From contig CM022673.1 in the NCBI GenBank assembly GCA_012295275.1, positions 10,156,788 to 10,188,287 of the forward strand: a stretch of DNA of 31,500 nt, read 5' to 3'. This document shows positions 20,433 through 31,500 of this stretch, piece by piece. Below the pieces are notes generated by a model. It was not told the DNA's origin. It made no database searches and saw nothing but the letters and a program-made list of their open reading frames with translations. A program made the translations under genes and the position numbers. The stretch is from Chrysomallon squamiferum (Eukaryota; Mollusca; Gastropoda; Neomphalida; Peltospiridae). How positions within the stretch are numbered: the first letter of the stretch is position 1; every line of letters starts with the position of its first letter.

Positions 20433-20618
20433 ATGAATTGCAATTTTCCGCGGGCACGACAAATATATGACGTGATAGTCAAATTTACTCAAGCTCCGAA
20501 AATTGTCGGAACAAGCACCCGCCAAATACGCATGCGCGAGTTTCGTCCGTTTTGTGCGGGGTTTGCAGAACGATTCACTGAAGACGGTTTCGGGACAATA
20601 TTTGTACGACCTCAGGGG
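20433..20618 (+). CDS. Candidate first coding exon, unknown product
   Basis: ATG at 20433 opens 62 codons (start MNCNFPRARQIYDVIVKF, end FGTIFVRPQG) that finish exactly in phase 0 at a good donor-like site, CAGGGG|GTAAGA (intron G at 20619). Unspliced, the frame runs to a stop at 20712-20714. The sequence is unusually CpG-rich for this window. No domain is recognised, and the CRE and NRF1-like motifs inside it make a promoter or 5' UTR an equally good reading. Confidence 0.22.
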
Positions 20619-20750
20619 GTAAGATGTAAATGCAACAAATTGCGTTTTCAGACAGCGACGTCTTCAGTCGAATACAGAAAGAGAAAAAAGAAAATCTTTT
20701 CAGTTCTGGGCTGAATGATGATGATCTATCTGCCGGCTGTGACGTCACTG
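20433..20750. promoter_or_regulatory. Candidate CpG-containing promoter island
   Basis: TGACGTGA at 20468-20475, a CGCATGCGCG NRF1-type palindrome at 20529-20538 and a perfect CRE TGACGTCA at 20740-20747 followed by a G-run. It is the densest group of classical promoter motifs in the window. No TATA box is seen. Function inferred. Confidence 0.35.
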
Positions 20751-20794
20751 CTGGTGGGGGGGAGGTAGAAAGAAGCAACGATAAAAGAAGTGTT

Positions 20795-20862
20795 ATTAAT
20801 TTTCTTTTTCTTTATTTTTTTTACCTTTATTTTTTATTTTTTATTTTTTTTTTTTTTACATT
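20795..20862. repeat. T-rich tract
   Basis: T runs with A and C interruptions (TTTTTATTTTTTATTTTT). The frame through it is an artefact. Confidence 0.85.
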
Positions 20863-21082
20863 TGTGTTGTAGTCCAGGGTTATTTTCAGTTTTTGTATAT
20901 TTTTTTTTTCTCATCATCTTTTATCTTTTCATTTTTCTACTCATTCGTTTTTCTTTCGATCATTTTCTCTCACTGTTGCTGATTCATTCGATCTTTTTGT
21001 CTTCTCTTCTCTCATTCTCGCTAGTTTCTGTCTGTTTCCTTTTCCATCACTTTCACTCTATGTTCTTTCAGTTTCGTTCTAG

Positions 21083-22597
<1,515 letters not shown>

Positions 22598-22671
22598 ATA
22601 ATAATAATAATAATAATATATAAAAACACACAAGAAAGTGAGTTTCTTTTTTTGTTTTTTATTACTGCTGC

Positions 22672-22723
<52 letters not shown>

Positions 22724-23035
22724 GTAGTAGTAGTAGTTGTAGAGATACAGCAAGAGGAGTAATAGTAGTATTAGTAATGGTTGTAGTAGTAGAAGAAGTA
22801 GTAGCAGTAGATGTAGTAATACTTGTAGTAATAATGTCTGTAAATGTAGCAGAAGTATTAATATTAATGATAGCAGTAGTAGTAGTAGTAACAGTATCAG
22901 CAGTAGTAATACTCGTAATATTAGTAATAGTAATAAAACTAAGAGTAATAAGTATTACTACTACTACTAGCAGTAGTTGTAGTTGTATAAGTGGTAATAG
23001 TAGTTGTATTAATAATAATAATAATAATAATAATA

Positions 23036-23082
<47 letters not shown>

Positions 23083-23211
23083 GATAATAACAATGGTAGT
23101 AGTACTGGTAGTGGTGATTGTAGTAATAGTAGTAGTATTAATAGTAGTAATTGTAGTTGTAGTTGTAGTAATAGTAGTGCTATTAGCAACATTAATAAAT
23201 ATACAAATAAA
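22598..23211. repeat. Long trinucleotide block (AAT)n, (ATT)n, (AGT)n, (ACT)n
   Basis: AAT at 22598-22617, ATT at 22672-22723, then about 280 bp of decayed AGT/AAT/TGT units, a short ACT run near 22957, a head-to-head (AAT)n at 23009-23037 and (ATT)n to 23081, and decayed AGT to 23211. Poly-Val, poly-Ile, Asn-rich and Ser-rich frames are artefacts. Confidence 0.95.
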
Positions 23212-23884
23212 TAAATAAGCATTTTTTCCATAATTATGTCAGATGTACCTGATATAGACATATTTATTTACAGTTTATGTTGTGGTTATTGTAGCTATTG
23301 TTGGAAATGCGATTTAAAATACCAGAAAAATAAATCTAAAGAAGAAAAAATAGAGAACAGATTTAACAAATAAATGTTTCCTGTTTTAAACATTTATACT
23401 GATTGAACTTAAAAAAATAAATAAACTGTAATAAATAAAAGAAGAAAAAGAGAATAGACAAAAACGTGAAAAAAAAATGTTTAAAACAAAAAAAAAAATA
23501 AATAAAGAAAATTTAAAAGAAAAATTCAAAAAAAAAAAAATCTAAAATAAAGCAAAAAAAAAGCAAATGTTTATTGGATTAAAATGGATCAATTACATTT
23601 TATTTATTTAATTTTAAATTTTTTTTTTTTTTAATAAAAAGTAACCAAAAATCATAGCGAAAGAAAACTGTTTTTTTGTTTCGCTTACACCTCATGTACG
23701 TCGATTTCATTTATCGTGAACGTTTTAAAGAAGTTTTTAACGTGTAAATAACATGATGCTAATCGAGTGGGAATTTTCACTAATCTGTATTTTTTGTTTT
23801 TGTTCTATTTTCGTGCTGTTTCCTTTGAAGCCAATTAATTAAACGTACTATTATCAGAAGATACTTAAAGTACTCTTTCTACTT
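23212..23884. other. A-rich then A/T-rich unique sequence
   Basis: A-rich from 23320 to 23570 with AAATA words, then a T-run at 23619-23632 and unique DNA. No gene. Confidence 0.6.
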
Positions 23885-23980
23885 TTATTTATTTATGTAT
23901 TTATTTATTTATTTATTTATTTGTTAGTTTGTTTGTTTTATTTGTTTGTTTGTTTGTTTATATATTTATTTATATATGGC
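23885..23980. repeat. (TTTA)n and (TTTG)n tetranucleotides
   Basis: TTTA units at 23885-23921, TTTG units at 23930-23958, TTTA/TATA at the end. Confidence 0.9.
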
Positions 23981-24160
23981 CTTTTGAAAAAAAAAAATAA
24001 TAAAAAAATAATTCGTTAGTTTTATAATTTTGGATAACTGAATGAATTTGATTTGGCAGTACTTTTTTAACTTAGGGTATTACTTTGCACAGATGTACAT
24101 GTTATTAATTAATACGCTTTTGAAAATTTACTTACAATGACATAGATATACACATAGACA

Positions 24161-24162
<2 letters not shown>

Positions 24163-24205
<43 letters not shown>

Positions 24206-24222
24206 CGTACATACATACATAC
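24163..24222. repeat. (CA)n then (CATA)n
   Basis: About 19 AC units (24163-24200), an AAAAACG gap and three to four CATA units. Confidence 0.95.
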
Positions 24223-24829
24223 GCACATGCATAATACATGTCTGCATAACTGTCTGCATTATGGAATCTTTATTCCCAGAAAACAGAATTTTGTCAGAGT
24301 TTAATCAAACGTACTACAAGAAAGCAAAAATACATATGTCATATTAAATACATTAACATAAACTGACAGACTAAAAAAAAATAATACAAAACAAAAATCA
24401 ATTTTGTTCCCTCTACCTTTCACTCGTATTGTACATTTTGTTTCACTGACTGAGTTTTACTTCGTTCCACTGACCATTCAGTTAGTTTGTCTAATCAGAC
24501 TTCAAGGACTTTTACTCAAGCCGTGCATTATGCATCAGTATGCACGTTTTCAGTCATTGCTGTGTTAATTAAATATGAGAGCTTCACGGCTCTGCTGGCA
24601 CGTGAAACACATATATTCGGAGTAATCTAGCACGTTATGATGGAAGTAATCAGTGTTTTTATGATCGAGAGCCACGCACGAGTGACTGTTAATAAATACG
24701 CAGGTAGGAATAGAAGCGAACGTAAGCCACATGAACACTTACTGGAGAAGTCATAGTTTGAATTATGTTTGTTTTGAAATTGTCAGTTCGTGCGTGGCTG
24801 CATATGTATATATCTGTTTGTGTGTTGTG
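24223..24829. other. Unique sequence
   Basis: Complex sequence with word repeats (TGCATTATG-type at 24237, 24253 and 24525). No gene recognised. Confidence 0.5.
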
Positions 24830-25215
24830 TAACGTATGTACATATGTTTGTGTGTGTGTTTGTTTGCTATGCATTATGCATTAGTATGTTTGTATATAAG
24901 TATGTATGTGCGAATATGTGTGAGTTTATATGTATGTATTTATGTATGTATATATGTACGTATTTGTGAATGTCTGTGTATGTATGTATATATGTACGAG
25001 TATGAGTATGTAAGCATGTGTGTATGTGATTGTATATATGAATGTGTTTATGTGTGTGTATAAGTGTGATTATATATGTGTGTATGTTTTACATATGTGT
25101 GAATATGTGTATGTATGTACGTGTTTATATGTGTTTGATTATACATACATACGTATATAGGTCTAAGATTATATACACAGGTATACAGTATATGTCTACA
25201 CATACGTGTCTGTGT
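24830..25215. repeat. Decayed (TATG)n/(TGTG)n block
   Basis: About 385 bp of TATG, TGTG and TACG-type units with many substitutions. CMYVC-like frames are artefacts. Confidence 0.85.
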
Positions 25216-25239
25216 GATTGTGATCTATGTATATAATTA

Positions 25240-25720
25240 TAACAGACACTAAACTGAGCGAAAAACGGGTGATCAGACATCAGACTGTTTCCTTAACTTC
25301 ACTTCTGCTAACCACCTGACACGTGTACGGTTTCTGTAAATCAAATAACGCAGTCTGCTGAGGTGACTGTCCTTATTTGATTACGTAAGCAAAGTGTGAC
25401 CGTATTACGTCTAAACCTGTGACGTTCGGTCGTTGGTAAATAGCTGAATTATACGATGCAGAGCGTTGAAAACCTGGCGCCGTTAACCGACACTGGGGAA
25501 ATTTAAACCCGAGTAAATCGTTTAAAGAGGTCTTGGTGATACAGACATCGATCATCTTTCATTATAACCTAATCGCATGAAAAATGCGTCTATACGACGG
25601 GAATGTATTAAGGAATACGATGCAAAAAGATATCATCGTTATTCAGTGTTTTGCGCTGATAACGATTTCTTTTATTTAATTTCATCCGAGAAGAAAGAAG
25701 AGGAAGCTTACTTCAGATGA
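25240..25720. other. Unique CpG-containing island between inverted microsatellites
   Basis: Many CG dinucleotides, a TTACGTAA palindrome near 25380 and a 60-codon ATG frame on the minus strand (25555 to 25373) without a recognised domain. It is flanked on the left by TATG-type and on the right by CATA-type blocks. It may be a conserved element or part of an unknown repeat. Confidence 0.3.
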
Positions 25721-25844
25721 TTATATAAGAGTTAGCTGTCGATGGATAGACATCACACAATTCTTTGAACTAGCGAGACACACAATTATACAGTAAGCTA
25801 AACAGATATTCGAAAACAAATATAGAAAAAATGAGTACCTAGTT

Positions 25845-26010
25845 ACGTACATATGTACAGACGCAGAAAAAGACAGATCCAGACATACACACAAATATGC
25901 ATGTATGAATATATGCATACTTACAAACATATATACATTCATGCATAGATAAACACAAACACTAAAAACATACATATACACTTACTCGTACCATACACAA
26001 ATACAAAAAC

Positions 26011-26041
<31 letters not shown>

Positions 26042-26225
26042 ACATACATACGTACGTACGTACATAATACATAGATATACATACATACATAATACATAGA
26101 TATACATACATACATACAAACAAATACATATATGCATACATACACACATAAACAGATACATACATACATACACACTTACAAACACATACAGATACACATA
26201 CATACATATATGCACATATACATAC
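25845..26225. repeat. Decayed (CATA)n block
   Basis: About 380 bp of CATA, CACA and CAAA units with a purer (AT)n at 26011-26037 and CGTA units at 26047-26062. It is the reverse complement in type of 24830-25215. Confidence 0.9.
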
Positions 26226-26530
26226 TTTAACAGCCAGTGTGCCTAACACATAGAAATTAGCCAAATAAATAAGATTAAAAGTACAGTAAAAGATTCCCGT
26301 TATTTTTCTGTCGTGAACGAAACAGAGCACAATGATAAATGAATCTTTAAACGAAATGAAAATCCCTTTTAATGTCATTTCTTTTTTTCCTTTTTTTTTT
26401 TTTCAAAGCAGAATAAAACCATTGAGATCATTTTCTCTGGAAATGCGTTGATCATTGATGATTTTTTATTTTATTTTTTTTTTTTTTTCACTGAAGAAAA
26501 ACAAAACAGAAATAGAAACAGCACTCTAAA
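26226..26530. other. Unique sequence with T-runs
   Basis: T-runs at 26381-26404 and 26475-26489. No gene. Confidence 0.6.
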
Positions 26531-26846
26531 ACGACATCATGGCAAAAGTTAATAAACTAAACAAAAATAAATAGAAATTACAATTACTTCGAATCAGAGG
26601 TTAGTAAACAGAAACATAATATCGTGTTGCAGGTTAATAAATAAAGCAGAAATAAACAAAAGCATAAAAACATGCCAAAGGTTAATGAACAAAACAAAAA
26701 TAACTAGCAGCTGCAACGACACCGTGCAAAAGTTTAATCAACAGACGAAAATAGATTAAAAAGATAATAATTTAAAAAAAAAAAAAAAAAAAATAGAAAT
26801 TGAAATTATATCATGACGTATATTAGTGAACAAAACAAAGAATTGA
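26531..26846. repeat. Degenerate tandem repeat, unit about 48 bp, five to six copies
   Basis: Approximate consensus: ACGACATCGTGCAAAGG then TTAATAAACAAAACAAAAA then TAAATAG. The GTTAAT-like anchor falls at about 26547, 26599, 26632, 26680, 26729 and 26823 (spacings 52, 33, 48, 49 and 94), so one unit is shortened and one stretched by a poly-A insertion at 26774-26793. Confidence 0.6.
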
Positions 26847-27103
26847 ATGAATGAATACAAAAATAAATAAATAAATAACAAATAAATAAACAACCGTAGA
26901 TAATGAATCAATGAATCAAAATATTGATAAATAAATAAATAAATAAACAAGTAAAAACGCACATAAATATTCAAATAGAAAGAATGAATGAATAAATAAA
27001 TACAAAAAAAAAAAAAAAAAAAAAAAAAAACGAAGAAAACAAACAAATCAATAAGTCAGTAAACAAAATAAATAAAAATTAAACAAAGAAAAACAACAGC
27101 GAC

Positions 27104-27139
<36 letters not shown>
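26774..27139. repeat. Poly-A runs and (AAAT)n
   Basis: A20 at 26774-26793, AAAT units around 26860-27000, A27 at 27004-27030 and A33 at 27107-27139, in very A-rich DNA. Confidence 0.9.
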
Positions 27140-27140
<1 letters not shown>

Positions 27141-27809
27141 ACCCACGCCAGAATCTGAAAACCAGATATTCTTATTATTTATCATTAATTAATTTCTTAG
27201 TCTTACTTTTGCTACATCTCTACAAACACTTCTAAGAAACGTATAAATATGCACACGTTCTTATAAATAATAAACATACAAGTAAAAAATCTGAGTTACT
27301 GAAAACATATTGATACACTGGATTAAAGAATCATTAGTTTTACATCTGCGCTAAAAAAAAAAAAAACTTCATCAGCGTAATTAAACTCGGGGAAACAGTG
27401 AAAAGATTCACCTTTGCAGGTAGTGACTTGCTTTACATATTCACTTTTCACTATTTATATAATCACTAATCAATCTCTCTCTATATATATATATCTTACT
27501 GCCTTTGAATTCGTTAATCATTTTATCAGTGAACAGTTTTGTTATTACGTGCATTGGACAAAGGAGTAATGGTGCCAGCATTACATTTTATTCTGTGACC
27601 GATAAAGACAGCTGATACCTTGAATAAATAAATGGATGAATACAAATGTTTCAGAATTGACAAATATTATATTTTAACTAGTTTTCCTAAAATAAATGTA
27701 ATTTTGAACTAATAGTCTTGTCAGTATCATTTTTTTTTCCCTTAAATTTGTTTTTTGGCATAAAATAATTTGTATCAGATGGCCATATTTTTTTTTATCA
27801 TATCCGCCC
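27140..27809. other. Unique A/T-rich sequence
   Basis: Small AT run near 27483-27494 and a T-run near 27790. No gene. Confidence 0.6.
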
Positions 27810-28080
27810 TACTGTAGAAATAAAAAAAATAAAAAAGAAGAATGGCAAAAAAACAGAACGAATAATGAACAACAAAAAAGAGAGATACAGAGAAAAAAAT
27901 TTAAAATGAGAAAGAAAGAATATATATATAAAAAAAAAAGACAGAAAGAAATAATGAAAATAAAACATTTTAAAAGAGAGAAACAAAAAGGAATGAAAAC
28001 AATTCAATAATAATAGTAAAATAAGAAAGAACGTCTAAATAAAGTTAAAAAAAAAATAAAAAAATAAAACAACAGGCCAA
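27810..28080 (+). other. Purine-rich (A/G) tract
   Basis: About 270 bp in which the plus strand is almost all A and G (GAAAGAAAG, AAAGAGAG words). The minus-strand Phe/Leu/Ser frame is an artefact. Confidence 0.7.
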
Positions 28081-28117
28081 AAAGACAAATATGTTTTTCA
28101 AAAAGTACATAGGTAAA

Positions 28118-28230
28118 TGACATCACGACTTAAGTTGCTTAAAAAAGACAAAATGGCGGCATTTAAATGATTTATGACATTATTATTTTTGCTGTCATAT
28201 TTTGTTATCACTGACGATAGATCGCTGAAA
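28118..28230 (+). repeat. Candidate YY1-core dispersed repeat, copy 3
   Basis: GACTTAAGTTG, a spacer of about 13 bp, AAAATGGCGGC (28150-28160), then GTCATATTTTGTTATCA, GACGATAGATCGC and TGAAA. Same block order as 13166-13270. Confidence 0.45.
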
Positions 28231-28797
28231 GCAGTAACACTATAGCTAGGAAACATAAAGTATTTTATCAGAATTTTATTTTAAAAAGTATTTACTCCAC
28301 AAGAACGCTTCGGGTTTAGAAAGAATAGAGTTTCTAATTATTTGAGTGGAAGCTGGTAATGAGAAGTGAACTCTGTACCTACCCGTCATAAAACCTAAGA
28401 CTTAACTACACTGTCAGCAACGTTCAACTACACAGTGTAATAATAGTACGTGCACACATCTCTCTATTATATATATACCGAACTTTCTTATTCCCAGTAC
28501 GTCACTTATTTACGTCATCGCCTTCTATATTTGACATATCCTATTTCAGGTAAACATATATATAAATTAAAGAGAATCGTCATAGACCTATCCTCGACTG
28601 AAAGCCGAAGCTCATTAATATGACAAACACTGTGTGCGATTCGGATAAACTATTATCCAAACGAAATTATTGATTGTCGGAAATAGGTATAATGAGAACA
28701 TTGATCATCCATGATGACCTATGTCCGTTCCAGACCTTCTGTAAATTAGTTATGAACGATGAGAGATAATCAGTTATTGTTTGACATTTTCTAAATA
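28231..28797. other. Unique sequence
   Basis: Complex DNA with CG-containing patches at 28580-28670. No supported gene or RNA. Confidence 0.55.
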
Positions 28798-29060
28798 TGG
28801 TGGGAGAAAGAAGGGAAGGCAAAGAATGAAAAGGAATAATAATAATAAAAAAATAAAAAAAGAATAACTGAGCAATTAAAAAGGAGTAGGAAGGAAAGAA
28901 AACAGAAAAGGAAAGGAAGGATGGATGAAAAAAAGGAGACGACAAAATTGATGATGAAAAGGATAAACGAGTGAAATAAGTGAACGAAGAAAGAGAGAAA
29001 GAAATAAAGACACAGAAGCACGATTAGGATGAATAAAGTAGGAAAGAAAGAAATAATAAA
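28798..29060 (+). other. Second purine-rich (A/G) tract
   Basis: About 260 bp dominated by GGAA, GAAA and AAAG words with some pyrimidine interruptions. Confidence 0.7.
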
Positions 29061-29128
29061 TAAACAAAAACAAAAATTAAAATTTAAAACAGCAATATCA
29101 CTACCAACAACAAAAACAGTAATAATTT

Positions 29129-29242
29129 AGTAGTAGTAGTAGTAATAATTATAGTAATAGTAATACTAGTAGTAATAATCGTAGCCATAGATATAGCAGT
29201 AGTGTGGTGGCAGTAGTAATAGTAATAGAAGCAGAAGTAATG
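29129..29242. repeat. Decayed (AGT)n/(AAT)n
   Basis: A pure AGT run near 29129-29144, then mixed AGT, AAT and AGC units. Confidence 0.85.
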
Positions 29243-29300
29243 AAAGCAACGTGCCATTCGTATTTAACGAGAAGAAGTTTAATAATTAGTTAATGATTTC

Positions 29301-29303
<3 letters not shown>

Positions 29304-29386
<83 letters not shown>
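29304..29386. repeat. (CT)n dinucleotide, about 41 copies
   Basis: Pure 83-bp tract. Flanks unrelated to the 14.1/17.3-kb repeat. Confidence 0.98.
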
Positions 29387-29390
<4 letters not shown>

Positions 29391-29568
29391 CTTCAATCTC
29401 TCAGCCTGTCTCTCCTGTCTTTGGTTCGGTCTACGTTTTTCTTCGCCATCTGGCTGTAGACTTTTTTGTTTGTGTCTTCAGCATACAGCTACAGTTTACA
29501 TCCATCTCCAGCAATCTCGCCCTAAGTAATTTCATTAGTATTATCATATTAGAGCACTTGAACGTTTA

Positions 29569-29775
29569 ATGAAGCGAAACGAAGACAGTTGTAGATTACA
29601 CTCGCCGAACGAGACGATCATGCCCCGGACTGACGTGCACAATCAACCGAAATCAGCCGCCTTTTGTCGATTTCACGCTTACCGATCTCGCTTTGAAGTC
29701 GTCACATTTAACGTTTGTAACGGTAAAGGTTGTAGTGTCCAAAATAACAGCGAATGTCACTTGGTTTTGTGTTGA
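29569..29775 (+). other. Cys-containing small open frame in unique island
   Basis: ATG at 29569 to TGA at 29773-29775 gives 68 residues with six Cys, the last four in NVCNGKGCSVQNNSECHLVLC-type spacing, all in CpG-containing complex DNA. No signal peptide and no recognised family. A TATAAGATGGCG word (TATA- and YY1-like) follows at 29779-29790. It could be chance. Confidence 0.15.
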
Positions 29776-30012
29776 CTTTATAAGATGGCGAGAGAAAAGC
29801 AACACTCGTAGTGGTAAATCCTTGTAGACTAAAATTGTTCGGGGCTAGAAAGTCTAGGTTAAACGAAAGGATAATGAGTATAATAAACTGATATCTTGTA
29901 AAAAAACAACCCAAAAAACCGTACTGGCTAAAATGGTAGAGTTGTTTTTGTATTTTTATTCTTGTAAGTATTATGTATGGTTTTTTTTTTTTTATTACGA
30001 CTTTTTGGCTTG
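29776..30012. other. Unique A/T-rich sequence
   Basis: T-run at 29981-29993; no gene. Confidence 0.6.
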
Positions 30013-30090
30013 GGATTTTCATACTGGTAGGTTAATAATGAGGATTTTCTGTTTAGGATTTTAAAACTGGGATTTTAATATCAGGACTGT
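30013..30090. repeat. Short 14-bp period array
   Basis: GGATTTT occurs at 30042, 30056 and 30070 and GGA again at 30084, exactly 14 bp apart. Another GGATTTT lies 29 bp earlier at 30013. The intervening seven bases differ between units. Confidence 0.55.
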
Positions 30091-30301
30091 CACAATAAAT
30101 AACAGTGAAATTTTGATTTTAGAAGTTTTTGTATAACGAGTCTCAGAATCAGATTTCTGTATCATACATTTTTGGATCTAAATTTTATAATATATATATA
30201 TATTGGTATATTTTAAAGGGTTTTCTTAATTACAATTTTCAGTTTGAAACGTTTTCCTTAGAATATTATTAATAATTAAATTTGAATAAATATAAATAAA
30301 C

Positions 30302-30331
30302 ATAAATAAATAAATAAATAAATAAATAAAA
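30302..30331. repeat. (AAAT)n, about seven copies
   Basis: Pure tetranucleotide run. Confidence 0.9.
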
Positions 30332-30359
30332 TTGATATTAAAGATTTTCTGAATTGAAA

Positions 30360-30590
30360 AAAATTCCAGCCAATTATTGTCTTCCATTCTTCCTCTCCTT
30401 TCTCCTTTTTTCACTCTCTCCCAAACATTTCCTGACTCTTCCCTTATTTCTTTACTCACCCCTTGTTTCTCCATCTTCATCTTCATCTTCATCTTGATTC
30501 TCTTATTTTCTCTATTTTAACATTAACTGACAGTTCTCATACATTTTCCCTTATTTTCTTGTAATCTGGCGCAATCCCACTGCAACAAAC
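30360..30590. other. C/T-rich sequence with a (ATCTTC)n hexamer run
   Basis: Pyrimidine-rich plus strand. The hexamer ATCTTC repeats about four times at 30472-30495. Confidence 0.65.
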
Positions 30591-30789
30591 GTGATTTCAC
30601 GCCTCATTAACCACTTGTCAGAAAAACGCATCTTCTCCAATATGACCTTTGACATACGACCCCGTTACCGACCCGTGAAATTTGATTTGTCAAACTTCGC
30701 CAACATAATAATTTATCTAGGCACTCGGTTCGTTTTCTTTTTCTTCTTTCCTTTATTAATTCTTCTTTTACTGTGGAAAAAAAAAAGAA
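30591..30789. other. Unique island
   Basis: A 69-codon frame begins with GTG and ends in T- and A-runs. The early part (30620-30720) is complex with several CG, but nothing is recognised. Confidence 0.4.
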
Positions 30790-30830
30790 AAAAAAAATAA
30801 GAATAAGGAAATAACAATTAACCCGATGTT

Positions 30831-31030
30831 ATGATTATTATTATTGCTGTTGTTGTTGTTGTTGTTGTTATTGTTATCATCTGCTTCTAGTAATATAACT
30901 ACGGTGGCCACTGTTACTATTGCAGCTACTGCAACTGATGTTACAACAACAAACACCAGTACAAATAACAAACTACTACTACAACTACTACAATTATACC
31001 AACTGCAACGATTTCGATTATTAGTATCAT
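30831..31030. repeat. (ATT)n, (GTT)n and decayed ACT/ACA units
   Basis: ATT and GTT at 30831-30877, then decayed ACT and ACA trinucleotides to about 31030. Confidence 0.85.
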
Positions 31031-31500
31031 CATAAGAGATATATTTCTAATTCTTACAAAACATACATAACGTATATTATACCATAAATAAAGGAATTAA
31101 TGAGCATTTTATTTTGTTATTGTTGTTGTTTTAAATAAATAAAAAAAGTGATAATTAATCCTCGACAAGATTAACACGAAGATAAATATTCAAAATGTTG
31201 TTCTGAAATATTTTTGCACCAAAATGGAACGGATTATGCTGAAGGGTTTATGTGTATTAACACATTTTACATGTAAGAGATTAAAAGAAATGAAAACGGG
31301 TCGGATAATCTTGTTCTTTGTTTTGGCAAACAATAGATGTTGCTGAAGATTTTGTTTCCATTTGTATGTTAACGCTGTCCGCATTAAGATTAAAAATTAA
31401 TTATTTACTTTTGTTTTTGATTTGTATGTGTGCATTGCTTGTACGAAGAGGACGTGTATGTATTTTGAACCTGCACCTATATTGAACTTCTGATATTTCT
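31031..31500. other. Unique A/T-rich sequence to window end
   Basis: Short GTT run near 31117-31130. The minus-strand frame at 31190-31384 is not convincing. Nothing else is seen. Confidence 0.6.

Overview
This window looks like intergenic or deep intronic DNA from an animal nuclear genome, most probably a mollusc. It is roughly 30% G+C, dominated by A/T homopolymers and by very long, pure microsatellites: (CT)n/(AG)n, (ATGT)n/(CATA)n, (GATA)n, (ATCC)n, (AAT)n, (ACT)n, (AAAT)n. Nothing looks bacterial or organellar. The best taxonomic clue is a degraded SINE at about 2570-2893. Its body and 3' end match, from memory, a SINE type scattered widely through gastropod and bivalve genomes. I do not see the very abundant octopus-type tRNA SINE, so I leave the class open.

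No gene can be called with confidence. Most long open frames are translated microsatellites (Leu-Ser, Arg-Glu, Met-Tyr-Val-Cys, poly-Ile and similar). Several others open with GTG or TTG and have no ATG. Five short frames in complex, CpG-containing sequence are the only coding candidates: 1540-1890, 19297-19545, 20433-20618 and 29569-29775 on the plus strand, and 18026-18346 on the minus strand. All are unrecognised. Three of these islands (4340-4520, 19454-19465, 20433-20750) also carry CRE, inverted CCAAT or NRF1-like motifs, so they could be promoters or enhancers rather than exons.

Layout: 1-1255 microsatellites and a small duplication; 1256-4340 mostly unique, with the SINE, two diverged local duplications and a possible exon; 4340-4700 promoter-like island; 5017-6486 GATA/GACA and ACT/ATT blocks around a unique island; 6487-9783 mostly unique with a compound tract at 8931-9133; 9784-11172 large compound microsatellites; 12196-12605 a 37-bp minisatellite; 12740-13270 an inverted pair of a repeat with a YY1-like core (third copy at 28118-28230); 14134-14530 and 17311-17660 two copies of one dispersed repeat whose microsatellites sit at the same points; 18020-20790 the least repetitive stretch, with most of the exon and promoter candidates; 21086-21985 a (CT)n/(AG)n inverted pair; 22598-23211 a trinucleotide block; 24830-26225 inverted (ATGT)/(CATA) blocks around a CpG-containing island; 26531-27139 a degenerate ~48-bp tandem array and poly-A; 27810-29060 purine-rich DNA; 29304-29386 (CT)n and then a unique island; 30013-30090 a 14-bp period array.

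I found no CRISPR array, rRNA, convincing tRNA, autonomous transposon, viral gene or new multi-gene system. The value here lies in repeat biology (microsatellites carried inside a dispersed repeat, an unnamed YY1-core repeat, minisatellite homogenisation) and in a few candidate regulatory or exonic islands.
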